DNA from: Prorocentrum cordatum
Lineage: Eukaryota; Sar; Dinophyceae; Prorocentrales; Prorocentraceae
Length of the DNA: 50,000 nucleotides
Assembly (NCBI GenBank): GCA_963575745.1
Contig: CAUYUJ010014338.1
Span: 812,501 to 862,500, forward strand
Direction: 5' to 3'
Part shown: in pieces, positions 1 through 10,651 of the stretch
How positions within the stretch are numbered: the first letter of the stretch is position 1
How the letters are laid out: every line of letters begins with the position of its first letter
Notes under the pieces: model-generated
Databases searched by the model: none
Seen by the model: the letters and a program-made list of their open reading frames with translations, nothing else
Told to the model about the DNA's origin: nothing
Made by a program: the position numbers and the translations under genes

Positions 1-43
1 TCTACCCTACTCTACTCTACGCTGACTCGAACGATTATTGTGC

Positions 44-266
44 GATTGATGGGACGCCATATGCCATTGGAGTAGCCATGCAGATACGATGGAGCTATGC
101 TGATAGAAGGAAGCCATGCGGATAGGAGGAAACCATGTGGATAGGAGGAAACCATGTTGATAGGAGGAAGCCATGCGGATACGAGAAAGCCACGCGGATA
201 GTAGGAATACATGCGGATGGGAAGAAGCCATGCGGATATGAGGAAGCCGTCTGAGGAAGCCCTGCG
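44..266. repeat. 19-bp minisatellite
   Basis: Tandem units of 19 bp with consensus close to GATAGGAGGAAGCCATGCG. At least eight consecutive units run from 83 to 234 (starts at 83, 102, 121, 140, 159, 178, 197, 216). Two more degenerate units precede them, and a duplicated half unit ends the array near 266. Because 19 is not a multiple of 3 the array is read in all frames and gives long spurious minus-strand open frames. No gene is seen here. Confidence 0.85.
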
Positions 267-339
267 GATAGTTTGACGAGGCAATGGCAAATTGGAGGGG
301 GTGGGGGTTAGGACTCCTAGAGGCAAGCGTATTTCACGA

Positions 340-422
340 GAAAAGGATCTGGGTGACAGTGGGTCCCAGGGAATGGGTTCAGACCTCTGTGGGGCTACGT
401 TGTGGAAACATCGCGACGTGGG
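340..422 (+). repeat. Dispersed repeat family A, partial copy 1
   Basis: The stretch resembles the 3' half of better preserved copies near 17227-17384, 18841-19001 and 20611-20766. Shared landmarks are GGGTCCCAGGGAATGGGTTC, then AGACCTCTG, then a final CGACGTGGG. The rest of 267-823 shows no gene, only unique-looking DNA with short pyrimidine runs. Confidence 0.55.
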
Positions 423-823
423 AGTGCTGGTTCGTGCGGACTTTCACCTGGCACCTTGATTTGTTTCTTTCCTTTGGTCTGGTGCCAGCGACTTGGTGGG
501 TCAGGAGTGAAGAGGTCCAATCCAGAATCCGAACATATTCCACGATTCTGGATCGCAGGTTTTTGATAATGCCGATCGCCGACCGTTCTCGGCGTGTCGT
601 CGTCGACCCAGCACTGCGGATTTTAGGATCATCGTGGTTATGGTTAATCTGCTTCTTCCGATGAAAACAAACGATGTCCTAATTCCAACTCCGTCACTTC
701 GTTTCCCGTCCTATTTGCCTACCCCCTCCACCTCTTCCCCCTCCCTCCCCGTTGGCGTCCCCCCATCCGTCATCCCTCATATCCATTTTCCCTTCTTCCT
801 TCCCTTCTTCGGTGGCGAGCCTA

Positions 824-1005
824 GGGGGGGAAATGAGGGGGGGCATGCTTTTTCAGAAGGTGGCGGAGCTTCTCAGAAGCCCTCTGGCCTTCTGATGATC
901 CATCTGTGGCTTCGGAGAAGGCTCGCAAGGCTTCTCAGAAGGCGCGAGGGCCTCTGAGAAGCCCCTCCGCCTTCCGAGAAGGCCTGCCTTCTCTCACTTG
1001 CTCCC
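824..1005. mobile_element. Foldback (MITE-like) repeat, copy 1
   Basis: A 182-bp unit starting GGGGGGGAAATGAGG and ending with the near inverse CTCACTTGCTCCC. The interior is built of CCTTCTCAGAAGG-like blocks, themselves almost palindromic and repeated in both directions. A second copy of similar length lies at 16515-16686 and matches in order, so this is a dispersed element rather than chance. It carries no coding capacity. Terminal inverted repeats of about 40 bp suggest a non-autonomous DNA element or a strong hairpin. Confidence 0.7.
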
Positions 1006-1329
1006 TGGGCCCGTGGCCTACTTCCTCATCTAATTACCCTGTCGCGGTCGATTGCTCTCGGTCGGGTGGGTCCGGTCGGCTGCTCCGTCGTCGTGCGTAC
1101 CTCTGTCGCTTGCCTGCGGTCTCTGTCGGTTTCGGTCGGTGCCTGTTTCGGTTGATGCCGGTTTCGCCGTCGATTCATGTTCGTTTGTTTGTTATGTTGT
1201 CGCCGTGTGCGTCCCAGACTTCACCCCCGCAGCCACCTCTCGCCATCGGCCTCCCCTGACGGCTTCAGGCGAAGATCCTCGCCAAGGAGGAGTTTCTCAG
1301 CGCGAAGACCGCGGACCTCAGGGTGATAG

Positions 1330-1443
1330 ATGACGATGCTGATGATGCTGATGCTGCTGCTGCTGATGAGGATGATGCTGATGATGATGATGATGCTGCT
1401 GCTGATGATGATGATGGTGATGATGATGATGATGATGATGATC

Positions 1444-1523
<80 letters not shown>

Positions 1524-1541
1524 GATAGTGATGATGATGCT

Positions 1542-1616
<75 letters not shown>

Positions 1617-1617
1617 C
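1330..1617. repeat. (GAT)n microsatellite
   Basis: About 290 bp of GAT triplets with occasional GCT and GGT variants. Open frames across it encode runs of Asp, Met, Ile or His depending on frame and strand, so they are not taken as genes. The flanks (1006-1329 and 1618-1860) show no recognisable gene. Confidence 0.95.
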
Positions 1618-1860
1618 CACGCGTCTGAAGGGGTCAGGAGCTCCCCGCTCGGACTGCCCCTCGGACCGAGGCGTTTCCCTTCGGCCCTGCGGAGGCAACG
1701 CTCAGTCTCGTGCCCAAGGCACCCTCGCAGAATCGCTCGAGTGCCCAAAGGCCGCCCCCCGCCCCAGCCGCAGCAAGCGGAAGACACGACACCCGAGCAG
1801 TCACGGCGACTCGGCCCGCGACACCCGCGGGCTGGTTCGTAGCTAGCGCTGCCAGAGACA

Positions 1861-2370
1861 TCAAGCGGGCTCAGGGTCGTCTAAGGCCCGAGGGGCCTCG
1901 AGTGGGACCCCCAGGAGGATGCTGGCCGCCGCGAGGGCGATCCGGGAGGCGGCCCCAGCCTCCCGGAGCTCGTCCGCAGACAGGAAGCAGAGGCCCTTGT
2001 CCTCGCCCAGGCCCAGGTCGCACTCGCGCTTGTATGGGCCCTTCGGGTCCTCCCGCCTGCCCTCGTCCAGGTCCAAGCCGAACATGCGCTCACGCATGCC
2101 CTTCAGGTCCTCCAGCCTGTCCTCGGAGAGGCTCTCGTCCTCGTCCAGGTCCAGACCGAACTCGCGCTTGCGCAGGCCCTTTATGTCGTCCAGCCTGTCC
2201 TCGCAGAGGCCCTCGTCCTCGTCCAGGTCCCGGCCGAGCTTGCGCTTGAGCTTGCCCTTCAGGTCCTTTAGCCCGTCATCGCAGGTCCAGGCTGAACTTG
2301 CGCTTGTGCATGCCCTTCAGGTCCTCAGCCAGCTTGTCCTCGCATGAGGTTCTCGTCCTCGTCCAGGTCC
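1861..2370 (-). pseudogene. Broken gene tail with 26-residue acidic repeats
   Basis: On the minus strand a repeat of about 78 bp (26 codons) encodes a charged unit of the form LDEDEGLCEDRLDDIKG followed by RKREFGLDL. About four units are seen between 2370 and 2000. They are followed by a unique tail (LSADELREAGAASRIALAAA and then LLGVPLEAP) and a stop at 1861-1863. Reading upstream, two frame breaks are needed: one extra base near 2343-2346 within the unit that starts DLDEDENL, and a shortened junction near 2270-2285. The 5' end runs into a GAT array with no start codon. The family is not recognised. The conserved repeat across frames suggests a former protein gene, or a spliced exon, rather than random DNA. 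Function unknown. Confidence 0.45.
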
Positions 2371-2437
2371 GATGATGATCTTGTGTTGATGATGATGATG
2401 ATGGTGATGGTGATGGTGAGATGATAATCAGGATGAC

Positions 2438-2484
<47 letters not shown>
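2371..2484. repeat. (GAT)n microsatellite
   Basis: GAT triplets with GGT and a short AT-rich interruption (AGATGATAATCAGG). It abuts the acidic-repeat gene tail directly. From 2485 to 3330 no gene is seen. That stretch holds a short CGT run (2583-2601), GATC-rich DNA, GGCCTCTGGGG-type degenerate repeats (2660-2740) and a CTC tract (2755-2800). Confidence 0.9.
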
Positions 2485-3330
2485 GGGTGGCACTCTCCGT
2501 CTCCAGAACGTTGGCCGCCATCGGCCATCACACCACCCTTGCCCGCTCCCTGACCTCCTCTATCGATCGATCGACCAGTCGTTGTCGTCGTCGTCGTCGT
2601 TGATGGATCGAGGTTCGAGGTTCGAGGGTCGATGAGGATAGGGCTTTTAGGACGTCTTTGGCTCTTTTTGGGCCTCTGGGGACCTCCGGGGGGCCTCCAA
2701 GGGGCCCTGGTGGCTTCCTGGGGCCTCCAGACGCATCCATGGTCCGCCTCATTTTCTCCTCCTCCTCCTCCCTTCTTCTCCTCCTCCTTCTCATCGTCCT
2801 CCCTCCCCTCGTGGATTTCGAGGTGACGAATTCACATGGTTTTCTGTGTATGCTGTATGCCTCTCAAGTTGTGGCCTTTGCCTGTGAGCATCATCGGTTA
2901 CGACAGGAGGCATAGTTGCATGATGTCGGTCGCATCCTCTGACCTAGAAGATCAGTTGCTCAGAAGCGCGACCGTGGTGGCGAGCCAGGCCTGACCTGGA
3001 GGCAGTTTCACAGTCTTACAGTATCGTTCTCCCTCCCCGTTTCCTCCTCCTCCGTCCCTCCCTTGCCAACTGGACCACCTGCTCGAGGGTCTCCCTCTTG
3101 CAGGTGGCGCAACGGACGCGCCCCCTCCCTCCCTTGCCTTCCTCAAGCCACGGGGGGCCTCAGGCGTCTCGCGTTCTGGAGCGAGGCACCTGGAACACTG
3201 CCACCCCGTGTCCCGGCGCTGAATGGCCTCGCGTCGGCCTGCGGCTTGAGGCGCGGAACCAGCAACACCTTTGCCACCAGCAATTCCGCCAATCACCGAA
3301 GACAAAAAAACACCATAAGCATAAACTAAC

Positions 3331-3423
3331 GGCGCCCCGCGCGGATTTCTTGGATCCGCGCTGGGGCCCCCTGGCGGCGCCGGGGGGGTCCAGCGCAGAT
3401 CCAAGAAATCCGCGCGGAGCGCC
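3331..3423. repeat. 93-nt inverted repeat (hairpin)
   Basis: Two arms of about 40 bp face each other: 3331-3370 (starts GGCGCCCCGCGCGGATTTCT) and 3383-3423 (ends AAATCCGCGCGGAGCGCC). Roughly 36 of 40 positions pair, around a loop of about 12 nt. It could be a foldback insertion or a structured RNA source. No flanking duplication was identified. Confidence 0.75.
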
Positions 3424-3468
3424 AAATGTTTCTGTTCATGCCGTTTTCTCTTGTTCTAGTTAGGGCAT

Positions 3469-4047
3469 GTGGAGGTGCCAGCAAAAACCTTCTCGTCGTT
3501 CTCCGGACAGCCCAGGGGGGGCCTCCCTCGAGTGCCATTCGTCGTCATCGGGGACGAGATCTTCCAGACGCTGGGCCTACAGTTCGTCAATCGCAACACT
3601 CACCAGAGGAAAGTGCAGATGATGTGCGTCACCCTTGCCGCCGTCCAGATGAAGCCCAAGAGCTGCGCGAGTCCCCGGTTCTCTGCCACCTGCGTGGAGA
3701 CTGATGGCCGCGCGAAGGTTGCGCACTGTGGCGCCACGAGCTTCGATGGGGTCTGCGCCACCATCGACAACGTCAACGACAATATCCAGAATCGCGTGAT
3801 GCAGTTCGACATTGCCAGCGACTGGGGCGAAGGGGAGTCGAGCTTCGACGAGGCCACCTACTCTTCCGACAAGGTGAAGTTGCCGAACCATAGCTTGGAT
3901 AGCAACCCCGAACAGATCTCTCAGACCAGCGAGCCCGTGGAGGTCATCGAGTTGTTTCCTCATTTCTTCGAAGGCCAAAACAGCAGGTTTTCAGAGTCTG
4001 GCTTGACATCTTCTGGAAATTCTGGTGTGTGCGAAGGAGTCTCATAA
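3469..4047 (+). pseudogene. Decayed retroelement polyprotein fragment (possible aspartic protease tail)
   Basis: An open frame of 192 codons. Near its start it carries VPFVVIGDEIFQTLGL, which resembles the end of retropepsin domains of Ty3-like polyproteins (a hydrophobic strand, then IG, then a short helix with LG). The segment SFDGVCATIDNVNDNIQNRV at 3738-3800 recurs in altered form at 5251-5310. Neither a DTG or DSG catalytic motif nor a reverse transcriptase follows. The last part (from 3970) is sequence that is duplicated at 4672-5102. The retroelement assignment rests on one short motif and is tentative; a decayed cellular gene is also possible. Confidence 0.3.
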
Positions 4048-4400
4048 TACAACCAGACACAGTGTACCTTTGCATTCAAGAGGTACGCGTGGTGTTTTCG
4101 CACAGTCGAAAACAGAGGCGTCGTTCGTGACAGCGTCGGCCTGCCCTGTGTGGTTGGTTGTGGCAAGTCCTGAAGAGGATAGCCAACCACACGCCGAAAC
4201 GGTGGAGACGGACTGGACCAGGGGTGCCCGAAAGAGTGGGCATATTCAGTCTTAGACCAGAAAAGGGAACCAAAGGAAGCTGCGCAGTCAAGTGCTTCTC
4301 GGGGACCTTGGCGCGGCACAGCCGTTGCCAGGCGAGCCTGAGGCGGGTGTACAAAAAATACTTTGTATGTTGCATTAATATGGATATGCTTGGCAAGTGA
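3970..4400 (+). repeat. 431-bp direct repeat, copy 1
   Basis: Starts GAAGGCCAAAACAGCAGG and ends TGGATATGCTTGGCAAGTGA. It matches 4672-5102 with only scattered substitutions (by eye above 90 percent). The two copies are separated by 271 bp of unrelated DNA (4401-4671). No gene was recognised inside. Confidence 0.9.
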
Positions 4401-4671
4401 CAGGCTATCAGCCGGAAGTCTCTCCAGGAGCTCGTCTTCGGTGGTGCGGCCTTTTTCCCAACATTCAGAGAGGTAGCAGCGGTGGCTTTACCAAAAAGGG
4501 GGTTTCGCTGGTGCGCTTGGATTATCCACGACCGCCTAACGCAGGGGTCGGGTGGCTCACACCCCTGGGCCGTGGTTAGTGTCCGCTCAAAGAAAAAGGG
4601 GCGATCGCCAGGCTTAGCTGCGGTTGCCGGCGGTGTCACGAAAGATGGGGGAGTTGTTTATTCCCTTCCTT

Positions 4672-5102
4672 GAAGGCCAAAACAGCAGGTTCTCAGAGCA
4701 TGGCTTGACATGTTCTGGCAACTTTGGTGTGTACGAAGGAGTCCCATAATACAACCAGACACAGTATACCTTTGCATTCAAGAGGTACGCGTGGTGTTTT
4801 CGCACAGTCGAAAACAGAGGTGTCGTTCGTGACAGCGTCGGCCTGCCCTGTGTGGTTGGTTGTGGCAGGTCCTGAAGAGGATGGCCAATCACACGCCGAA
4901 GCGCTGGAGACGGACTGGACCAGGGGTGCCCGAAAGAATGGGCATATTCAGTCCTAGACCAGAAAGGAGACGAGAGGAGGTTGTGCAGTCAACTGCTTCT
5001 CGGCGACCCTGGCGCGGCATAGCCGTTGCCAGGCGAGCCTGAGGCGGTTGTACGAAGAATGCCTGGTACGTTGCACTCATATGGATATGCTTGGCAAGTG
5101 AC
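4672..5102 (+). repeat. 431-bp direct repeat, copy 2
   Basis: Second copy of the unit at 3970-4400, same orientation and the same boundaries. It is followed directly by another fragment of the decayed coding region, so the duplication probably affected a larger retroelement-derived block. Confidence 0.9.
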
Positions 5103-5576
5103 TCATCGAGAGCGACGGCTTCACCTCCAAGGGCGCCCATACGAACGCAGCGGAGTATGACCGGATGGCCCCTGTCACGGATCATTCCGTCGTCCTCGAC
5201 GAGCCTGAGAATGATAACAACTCCAAGAAAGATGTTTTTTTGTTCGTGAGTTTCGATGGGGTCAGCGCCACCATCGACAACGTCAGCGGTCATATCCAGA
5301 ATCGCGTGATGCATTTCGACATCGCCAGCGACTGCGTCGAAGTGGACAAGAGCATTGACTAGTCCAGTGACGGTGTATGATTAGCTGGCCCTTGTCATGG
5401 ATCAGTTTATCGTTTTCGACTAGCCTGTGGATAGAGACGGCTCCAAGACACGTTCCTTCGTGGGCGTGAGTGTCCGTGAATGTTCTTTGCAGGCTAACGT
5501 GCAACAGATGCTGAGCCAGAGGTTGAAGGTGAACGGCATGATGGACACCATCACCGCCGACCAGCAATCCGAATAG
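5103..5576 (+). pseudogene. Two diverged tandem copies of the decayed coding block
   Basis: The first part (5105-5361) reads YDRMAPVTDHSVVLDEPE, then SFDGVSATIDNVSGHIQNRV. The second (5362-5576) holds a diverged match with in-frame stops: YD-stop-LALVMDQFIVFD-stop-PVDRDGSKTRSF, then VQQMLSQRLKVNGMMDTI. The similarity to 3738-3840 shows an ancient tandem family now without coding capacity. Product unknown. Confidence 0.4.
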
Positions 5577-5605
5577 AACCCGCTACTACAGATCATAGTA
5601 GACGT

Positions 5606-5752
5606 CGGCTCCAGCTCCTCCTCCTGTTCCTCCTCCTCCTCCTCCTCCTTCTCCTCCTCCTCCTTCCCCTCCCCACCCTCCTCTTCCCCCTCCCTCCTCC
5701 CCCCCTCCCCCGCCTCCCCCTCCCCTTTTCCTTCTCCTCCCCCCCCTCCCCC
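5606..5752. repeat. CTC-rich pyrimidine tract
   Basis: Long CTC/CCT run with short C stretches on the plus strand. The open frames crossing it code Gly/Arg or Ser/Pro runs and are not genes. Confidence 0.9.
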
Positions 5753-5753
5753 C

Positions 5754-5983
5754 CGTTCGTTCCAAATTGTGCTCCCGCTGCAGCGCTGGCGTCGTTATTT
5801 CCATCGCCATGCCGCGGTATGATTTTCGTTCCTTCCAAAGGTTCCAAATCTACAAAAAATGCCACCCCGAAAAACAATCGGAAGTGATGCCACAGTCGGT
5901 GCCGATTCGTTGATTTTTTGGGCCGCGGAAGCCCCCCCATACTCTGGGCCGTCGCCACGCCATGTTATGTCAGGCTGCGCGTT
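5754..5983 (+). repeat. 230-bp direct repeat, copy 1
   Basis: From CGTTCGTTCCAAATTGTG to CAGGCTGCGCGTT. It matches 6115-6342 over its full length with many substitutions. Between the copies are two shorter 55-60-bp units sharing GCTCGTTCCGGATCGTAC (6063-6115). No gene. Confidence 0.8.
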
Positions 5984-6114
5984 CTCATTTCCGCGGTTCC
6001 GCGCTGAGTTGTTTTTCAAAATGTTGCTCTCGCTGATGCGCTGGCCTCATTTTCGCGCTTCCGCTCGTTCCGGATCGTACTCCCGCTGCAGCGTTGGCCT
6101 CATTTCCGCGCTTC

Positions 6115-6342
6115 CGCTCGTTCCGAATCGTGCTCCCGTTGCAGCGCTAGCGTCATCATTTCGAGTGCCATGCCACGGCATGGTTTTCGGTCCTTCCAAA
6201 AAGAGTTCCAAAATCTAGAAAATGCCCCCCGAAAAAACCATCGGAAGTGGCTACACATTCGGTGCCGATTCCTTGATTTTTGGGGCCGCAGAAGCCCCCA
6301 CCTTGGGGCGTCGCCACGCCATGCTATGTCATGCTGCGCGTT
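6115..6342 (+). repeat. 230-bp direct repeat, copy 2
   Basis: From CGCTCGTTCCGAATCGTG to CATGCTGCGCGTT; counterpart of 5754-5983. It is followed by short ATGCTATGCCATG repeats (6352-6385). Confidence 0.8.
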
Positions 6343-6523
6343 GATCTTCGACACCATGCTATGCCATGTGATGCTATGCCATGCTGCGACGTGCGACTTT
6401 TCGAATCATGAGGAGATCTATACGCCATGGTAAGGGATGGGAGGGAGGGTCAAGACGTCAGACATGACGCGAGCGCACCTACGGTGGGTCCACGTCGTGT
6501 CGACCTGCGGCGACCCCGCCGCC

Positions 6524-6619
6524 GGCGTTCAAAGTTGAACGCCGCCAGCGACCCAGAATCGGTCGACGTTGAACGATCGGACGTTGCGGGAACGACCGAT
6601 CGTTCAAGGTTGAACGATC
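6524..6619. repeat. Pair of palindromes with a GTTCAA-NG-TTGAAC core
   Basis: 6524-6543 has 9-bp arms (GGCGTTCAA and TTGAACGCC) and 6598-6619 has 10-bp arms (GATCGTTCAA and TTGAACGATC). Both share a 2-bp centre. An extra half site (TTGAACGATCGG) lies at 6569-6580. It could be a dimeric protein-binding site or the remnant of an inverted-repeat element. Confidence 0.6.
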
Positions 6620-6674
6620 CCTGCGGTGTCAAAAACCAACGCTGGGGTCGGCACGACACGGACCTGCCGTAGCT

Positions 6675-7012
6675 TGCCCCCCCTCCCTCCCCCGCCCCCC
6701 TCCCCTGCCTCCTCTTTTCGTCCTCCTCCTCGGGGGCCGCAGGTGTGGCCCAGGATGGGGGAGCGGGCGGTGCCTCGTGCGGTGTGCTGCAGGGGCAGTT
6801 GCCCCCTCTCCTCTCCCTCCTCCCTTTTCCTCCTCCTCCACTTCCTGATCCTCATTCTTCTCCTCCGCTTCTCCTCCCGCTCCTCCCGCCCTCCCGCTTT
6901 TCCTCCTCCTCCTCCTCCTTGTCCTCCCCTCCCTCCCTCCCTCCCTCCCTCCCTCCCCCTTCCTCCCTGCCTCCCTCACTCGTCTCCCCCGTCGCCTTCG
7001 CCCCTCTCCATG
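6675..7012. repeat. Pyrimidine tract with (CCCT)n core
   Basis: C/T-rich DNA interrupted by a GGGGGCCGCAGGTGTGGCC patch. It includes a clean CCCT tetranucleotide run at about 6928-6957 and CTC runs around it. No gene is supported. Confidence 0.85.
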
Positions 7013-8046
7013 ACAAGTAACATCTTCAAGTCGCACCACTGGCCACTGGACGTGTCCACAGGCTGGGCCTGGCGCCTCGCTGCAGATCTCTCTGCCGTTG
7101 GCCACCGGGAGGCCCAAAAAATAACAACCCAGCAGTGACGAGGTGGAGGGCCGGAGGCTCTCCCCCAACAAATGCGGTTCTGAGTCCATGCGAAAAGTAT
7201 CCTTCAGTTGCAAGGGGCGGTGGGTCATTGGTTTTCCAACTGCGTCTTCTGCCCCTTCGCCGTGCACCGGCATCCGACAAAGCGTCGCAGCAGTTGCAGG
7301 GTGGGGCTCTCGCGTTGGCATCGTGAAGTTCCCCACAGCTGCAAGGATGGAGGGCCGTTGGAACGTACGGCTTCCACGTCAACGCCGAGCGCATTCGTCG
7401 TAAACCTTTCCAATAGTTACGGCGATGGATGCTGGCACGTTTTTAGAAACGTGACGCGAGGTGCGTTGCCTCTTCACATGGCCGCCCCCTGACCTTTCAC
7501 CCCCCTTTGCTGGCCCGCGTCCCCTCCTCCTTCCCCTCCTCTCCTCTTCCCCCCCCTCCTCCTCAAGCGCCCTTTTGGCTCAGCGCGCCGCTGCGGCCTC
7601 CTTTGGCCAGCTCCGAGCCTTCGCGAGGCGGACTTGGGATCCGATGCCTGCGGCCTCCTGGTGGTGGCGGGTGGCTGTGGCTCATTCGGTGCGGGCGTCA
7701 TGGTACAGAGGGGGCTGCCTGAAGGCGCGGCGGCCGCAGCCGCGCGCGACGGCGGAGCAACCGCTGCGCGCTGGCTGGCGCGGAGGCTGAGGCGCGAAGC
7801 GCGCGAAGCGGCTCTCCGCCGCTTGCTGCCGTTTTTTTGTTGCTTCTTTCGTTTGCGAGTGCAGCGACGGGTATTCCCTGCGAGCTGGCGGAGGAGGTAC
7901 CAAACGTGTACACGGCAAGGCCGATCCGAGGGAGGAGGATTCAAGCTGGGATTCAATCGGGGCAACAGCGTTGCGGGCCACAACGCCCCAGCCCACAGGG
8001 AGACAATTGGGGCAGTGGCTTCAAAGGAGGACGGCGCCTTCGGGGA
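7013..8046. other. No recognised gene; probable 3' flank of LINE-1
   Basis: This DNA lies directly downstream (in sense) of the stop codon of the minus-strand LINE. I found no homologous stretch after LINE-2, no long A tail (only an 8-nt T run at 7831-7838, A on the sense strand) and no clear target duplication, so the 3' end of the element cannot be placed. Pyrimidine runs lie at 7500-7570. Confidence 0.4.
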
Positions 8047-10651
8047 TTAGTGGGTTTGACCCGCGGGCGCATCCTGAGGGAGAGTGAGAGCAGGGCCAGG
8101 ATCGCTAGACGATCCAGCTCCGCTCACACTCGGACGCCCCTGTCGGGCGTCGAACTCATCACGAGCCTGCATCGCCATCTTTACAGCCTTAGCGGGCCCG
8201 TCACGACGAGGGTAGAGTCCCTTCCCCAGACGGGCCAAGTTTTCCAAGCCTTTCCGACTCGGGCGGCATTCAGAGATAAGATGACGGGGGTCCACAGTAG
8301 CGTAGGCCCCACAGGTGTGACAAAAGGTCAGGAAGAATTGGTCCGCTCGGCCGAGCGAGTGCGACGGATGGACTTCAACTCCCTGCAAATTCAAACCGAT
8401 ACCCTGGGTGATCCTCTGAGCCCTGGGAGGGGGAGGAGCCTCAGGAGGAGGAGGAGGGGGAGGCAAACAGGGGCTCGAGCTCAACTCCAGGAACCTCGAC
8501 TGGGGCACTGCCTGGAGACACGCCTCGCAAACCCACACAGAGCCCCTCAGGTGGAGGCGGTGGGCGGAGGCAGCGAGAGCTCGAGCAACTCTAGACTTCG
8601 GTACCACTTTGATGGGCACCGCTTCTCTCTCTGCCTTCGACGATTTGTCGGCGGCAGCAGCATCCTGGAGCGCGCGACGGGCACGCCTCCTGATCATAGC
8701 AGCAGCAGAGTCGACCGCATCGGTCCGAGGAAGGTCCCCCACCAGCCCCCTCTCCCACGCCAACTCCGCCGCCCTCCCCGCCCAGATATCCGCAGCCATG
8801 TTACCCATGGCGGTGAGCATCTCTTGCTCACAGTTAAAACTCGCTCTCTCATCCGTGTGGGATGGGGTCCACCGAACCATTAGCTGGCCAGGCCTGGATC
8901 TCCAAGACTTCCTAGCACGCTCCCAGAGGTCCTCCTGGAGACGCGAGGCCCTGGGATTCTCAAGGATAAACTCCCAAGACCTGGCTATATTCTTATGGTC
9001 GGTGACGAATTCAACATTACCTGGAACATTCTCGAGCATGAGACAAAACGCGAGCAGCTCGGCCCTCGGGACAGACTGTTTCAGCCCGAGGAGAGGGACC
9101 GCAATGCCAGCACGCTCCTGAAACTGACCCTGCTCATCGGGCGCCAGGGCCACGATAGCAGCTCCACAGCGGCGACGACGAGGATCGTCTGAGTGCTTCC
9201 CACCCGACCCGTCCCCGTACACCACCGTCCACCCCCCATCCTCACATTCATGAAAAGCGCCTGGCAGCCTGAGCTCGAGCTCGGCCAGCAGCGCCTCGTC
9301 GAAGCGAGGCGTGGTCATGCAGAGAGTGGGCACACCACGGAGCCAGAAAGTGGGCTGGCTCTCATATTGCGCTGTCGCCGCAGGCAGCAGCGAGGCAGTC
9401 TTGTCGTAGTCGTCGTGGTTGCCGTTGCACTCGCAGGACCAAATCCTGCGGAACAGCGTCTCTGGATGCTTCTCGCACCGTGGGCATGTGGTCGACTCCA
9501 GCTTGTACCCGCAGAGATGCCTCTGAGTGCGGGTCCACTGCCCTCCAGCCACGACCGTCAAATTCAATCCATGTCCATCATGCTGGCCACGGGCCTGGTG
9601 ACGCTTGAGCTCCCTCATGATATGGTAGAAGTCACCGCCACCCGCCAGGCCCTCGCCATTGTCATGCTTACTTGCCTCTAACCACAGCGCCGAGCGGATG
9701 TCACCGATGAGGTCGTCGATCAGCTCCGTCGTAGAGCCGAAGTTCTCGAACGCCTCGTCGCCGCTCGACGGGATGTGCCACTCATCAACTCCAGCACTAG
9801 TCGGGCGGGTCCAGACCGTCGCAGTCTTAGGATCCCACCCCACATCCAGCAATGTAGCAATAACTGCTGAAATCGGGCCTCTGGCAATGCTCCAGCGCCG
9901 CCTCTCCGCCTTCGCAAGGCGGCCCCGAATCGACGGCCACACAAGCCTGAGTCGCCGATGTAGCTGAGGCTGAGCCTGCCAGAAGCTGAGCCATTCCAGA
10001 ACCAACTGCCGTCGCATCTCCACCGTAGGGTCCTTCAAACCGAAAGAAGCCGCCAGTGTGCTGGTCAAGCAGCGCCCACCTTGGCCACCAGTGACGGCAG
10101 CAGCAGCCTGGCGCCGCAGTGCCAGCAAGGCCGACGGGGAGGTGCCATGAACTTGGTGCCCGTAGGTAGACTGCGGGCACGCACCAGTCGCCCACAAGCA
10201 GCGGGCCTCTCGGCCAAGTGCAGCCATACGTCTGAGCCTCTTGATGCGCCCAGCTCGTCGCTGCGCCTTGACTCGCCTCGAGATGGCCTCGGCACAAACT
10301 CTGCGCCTGGCGGCCGCAACGTCGACGCCGAGGTCGACGCCCTGCAATACTGGCCCCACTGGAACTCCTCTCGCACGCAACCTCTGTGCCGACTTCTTGG
10401 CCAGGGAGGCCGACGAGCCAAGAATCGCAGACTTGGAGGAGACAACCAAACGATGCTGCTTCAACCCTCGAGCCAAGGACGTGCCCACCACATCCATAGC
10501 AGGTAATACAGCTTCCGCAGAGCCTTCGCACCGTCCCACCGTATCGTCAATGAACGTCCACAGTGACGCCGACGGGGCCTCCTGATGCACCCTCTCCAGA
10601 ATGGGGTAGAGAGCCAGCTTGGAGAAGGGGACTCCATGGGACGATCCAGCC
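8047..10651 (-). CDS. LINE-1 polyprotein, C-terminal part: RT palm, zinc knuckle, RNase H, zinc finger
   Basis: The open frame extends upstream to 11082, but only the part below about 10651 is coding. It opens with RT motif B (SSHGVPFSKLAL), then motif C (WTFIDDT, the FIDD form of YADD, at 10560-10540), then the thumb and a basic linker. A CxxC-type zinc knuckle (CPRCEKHPETLFRRIWSCEC) precedes the RNase H domain, whose acidic residues are all present: YGDGS, RAELL, TDHK and GNMAAD. A proline stretch leads to a last zinc-binding segment (WVCEACLQ, later FCHTCGAYATVDPRH). The product would complete cDNA synthesis and degrade the template RNA. It is separated from the N-terminal half by one frame change, at which about 7 nt appear to be missing compared with LINE-2. 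Confidence 0.85.

Noticed and set aside
1221-1842. Open frames coding poly-Asp, poly-His, poly-Ile or poly-Met over GAT arrays (also 24000-24700, 31195-32010)
   Set aside because: Every frame of an uninterrupted triplet array is open; residues change with phase and no flanking domain exists.
3577-3978. Minus-strand frame of 133 codons as a gene
   Set aside because: It is antisense to the fragment whose repeated copies keep the plus-strand frame; no start context or domain.
7837-8883. Plus-strand open frame of 348 codons and others antisense to LINE-1
   Set aside because: Shadow of the GC-rich LINE-1 coding strand; the minus strand has conserved zinc-finger and RNase H motifs.
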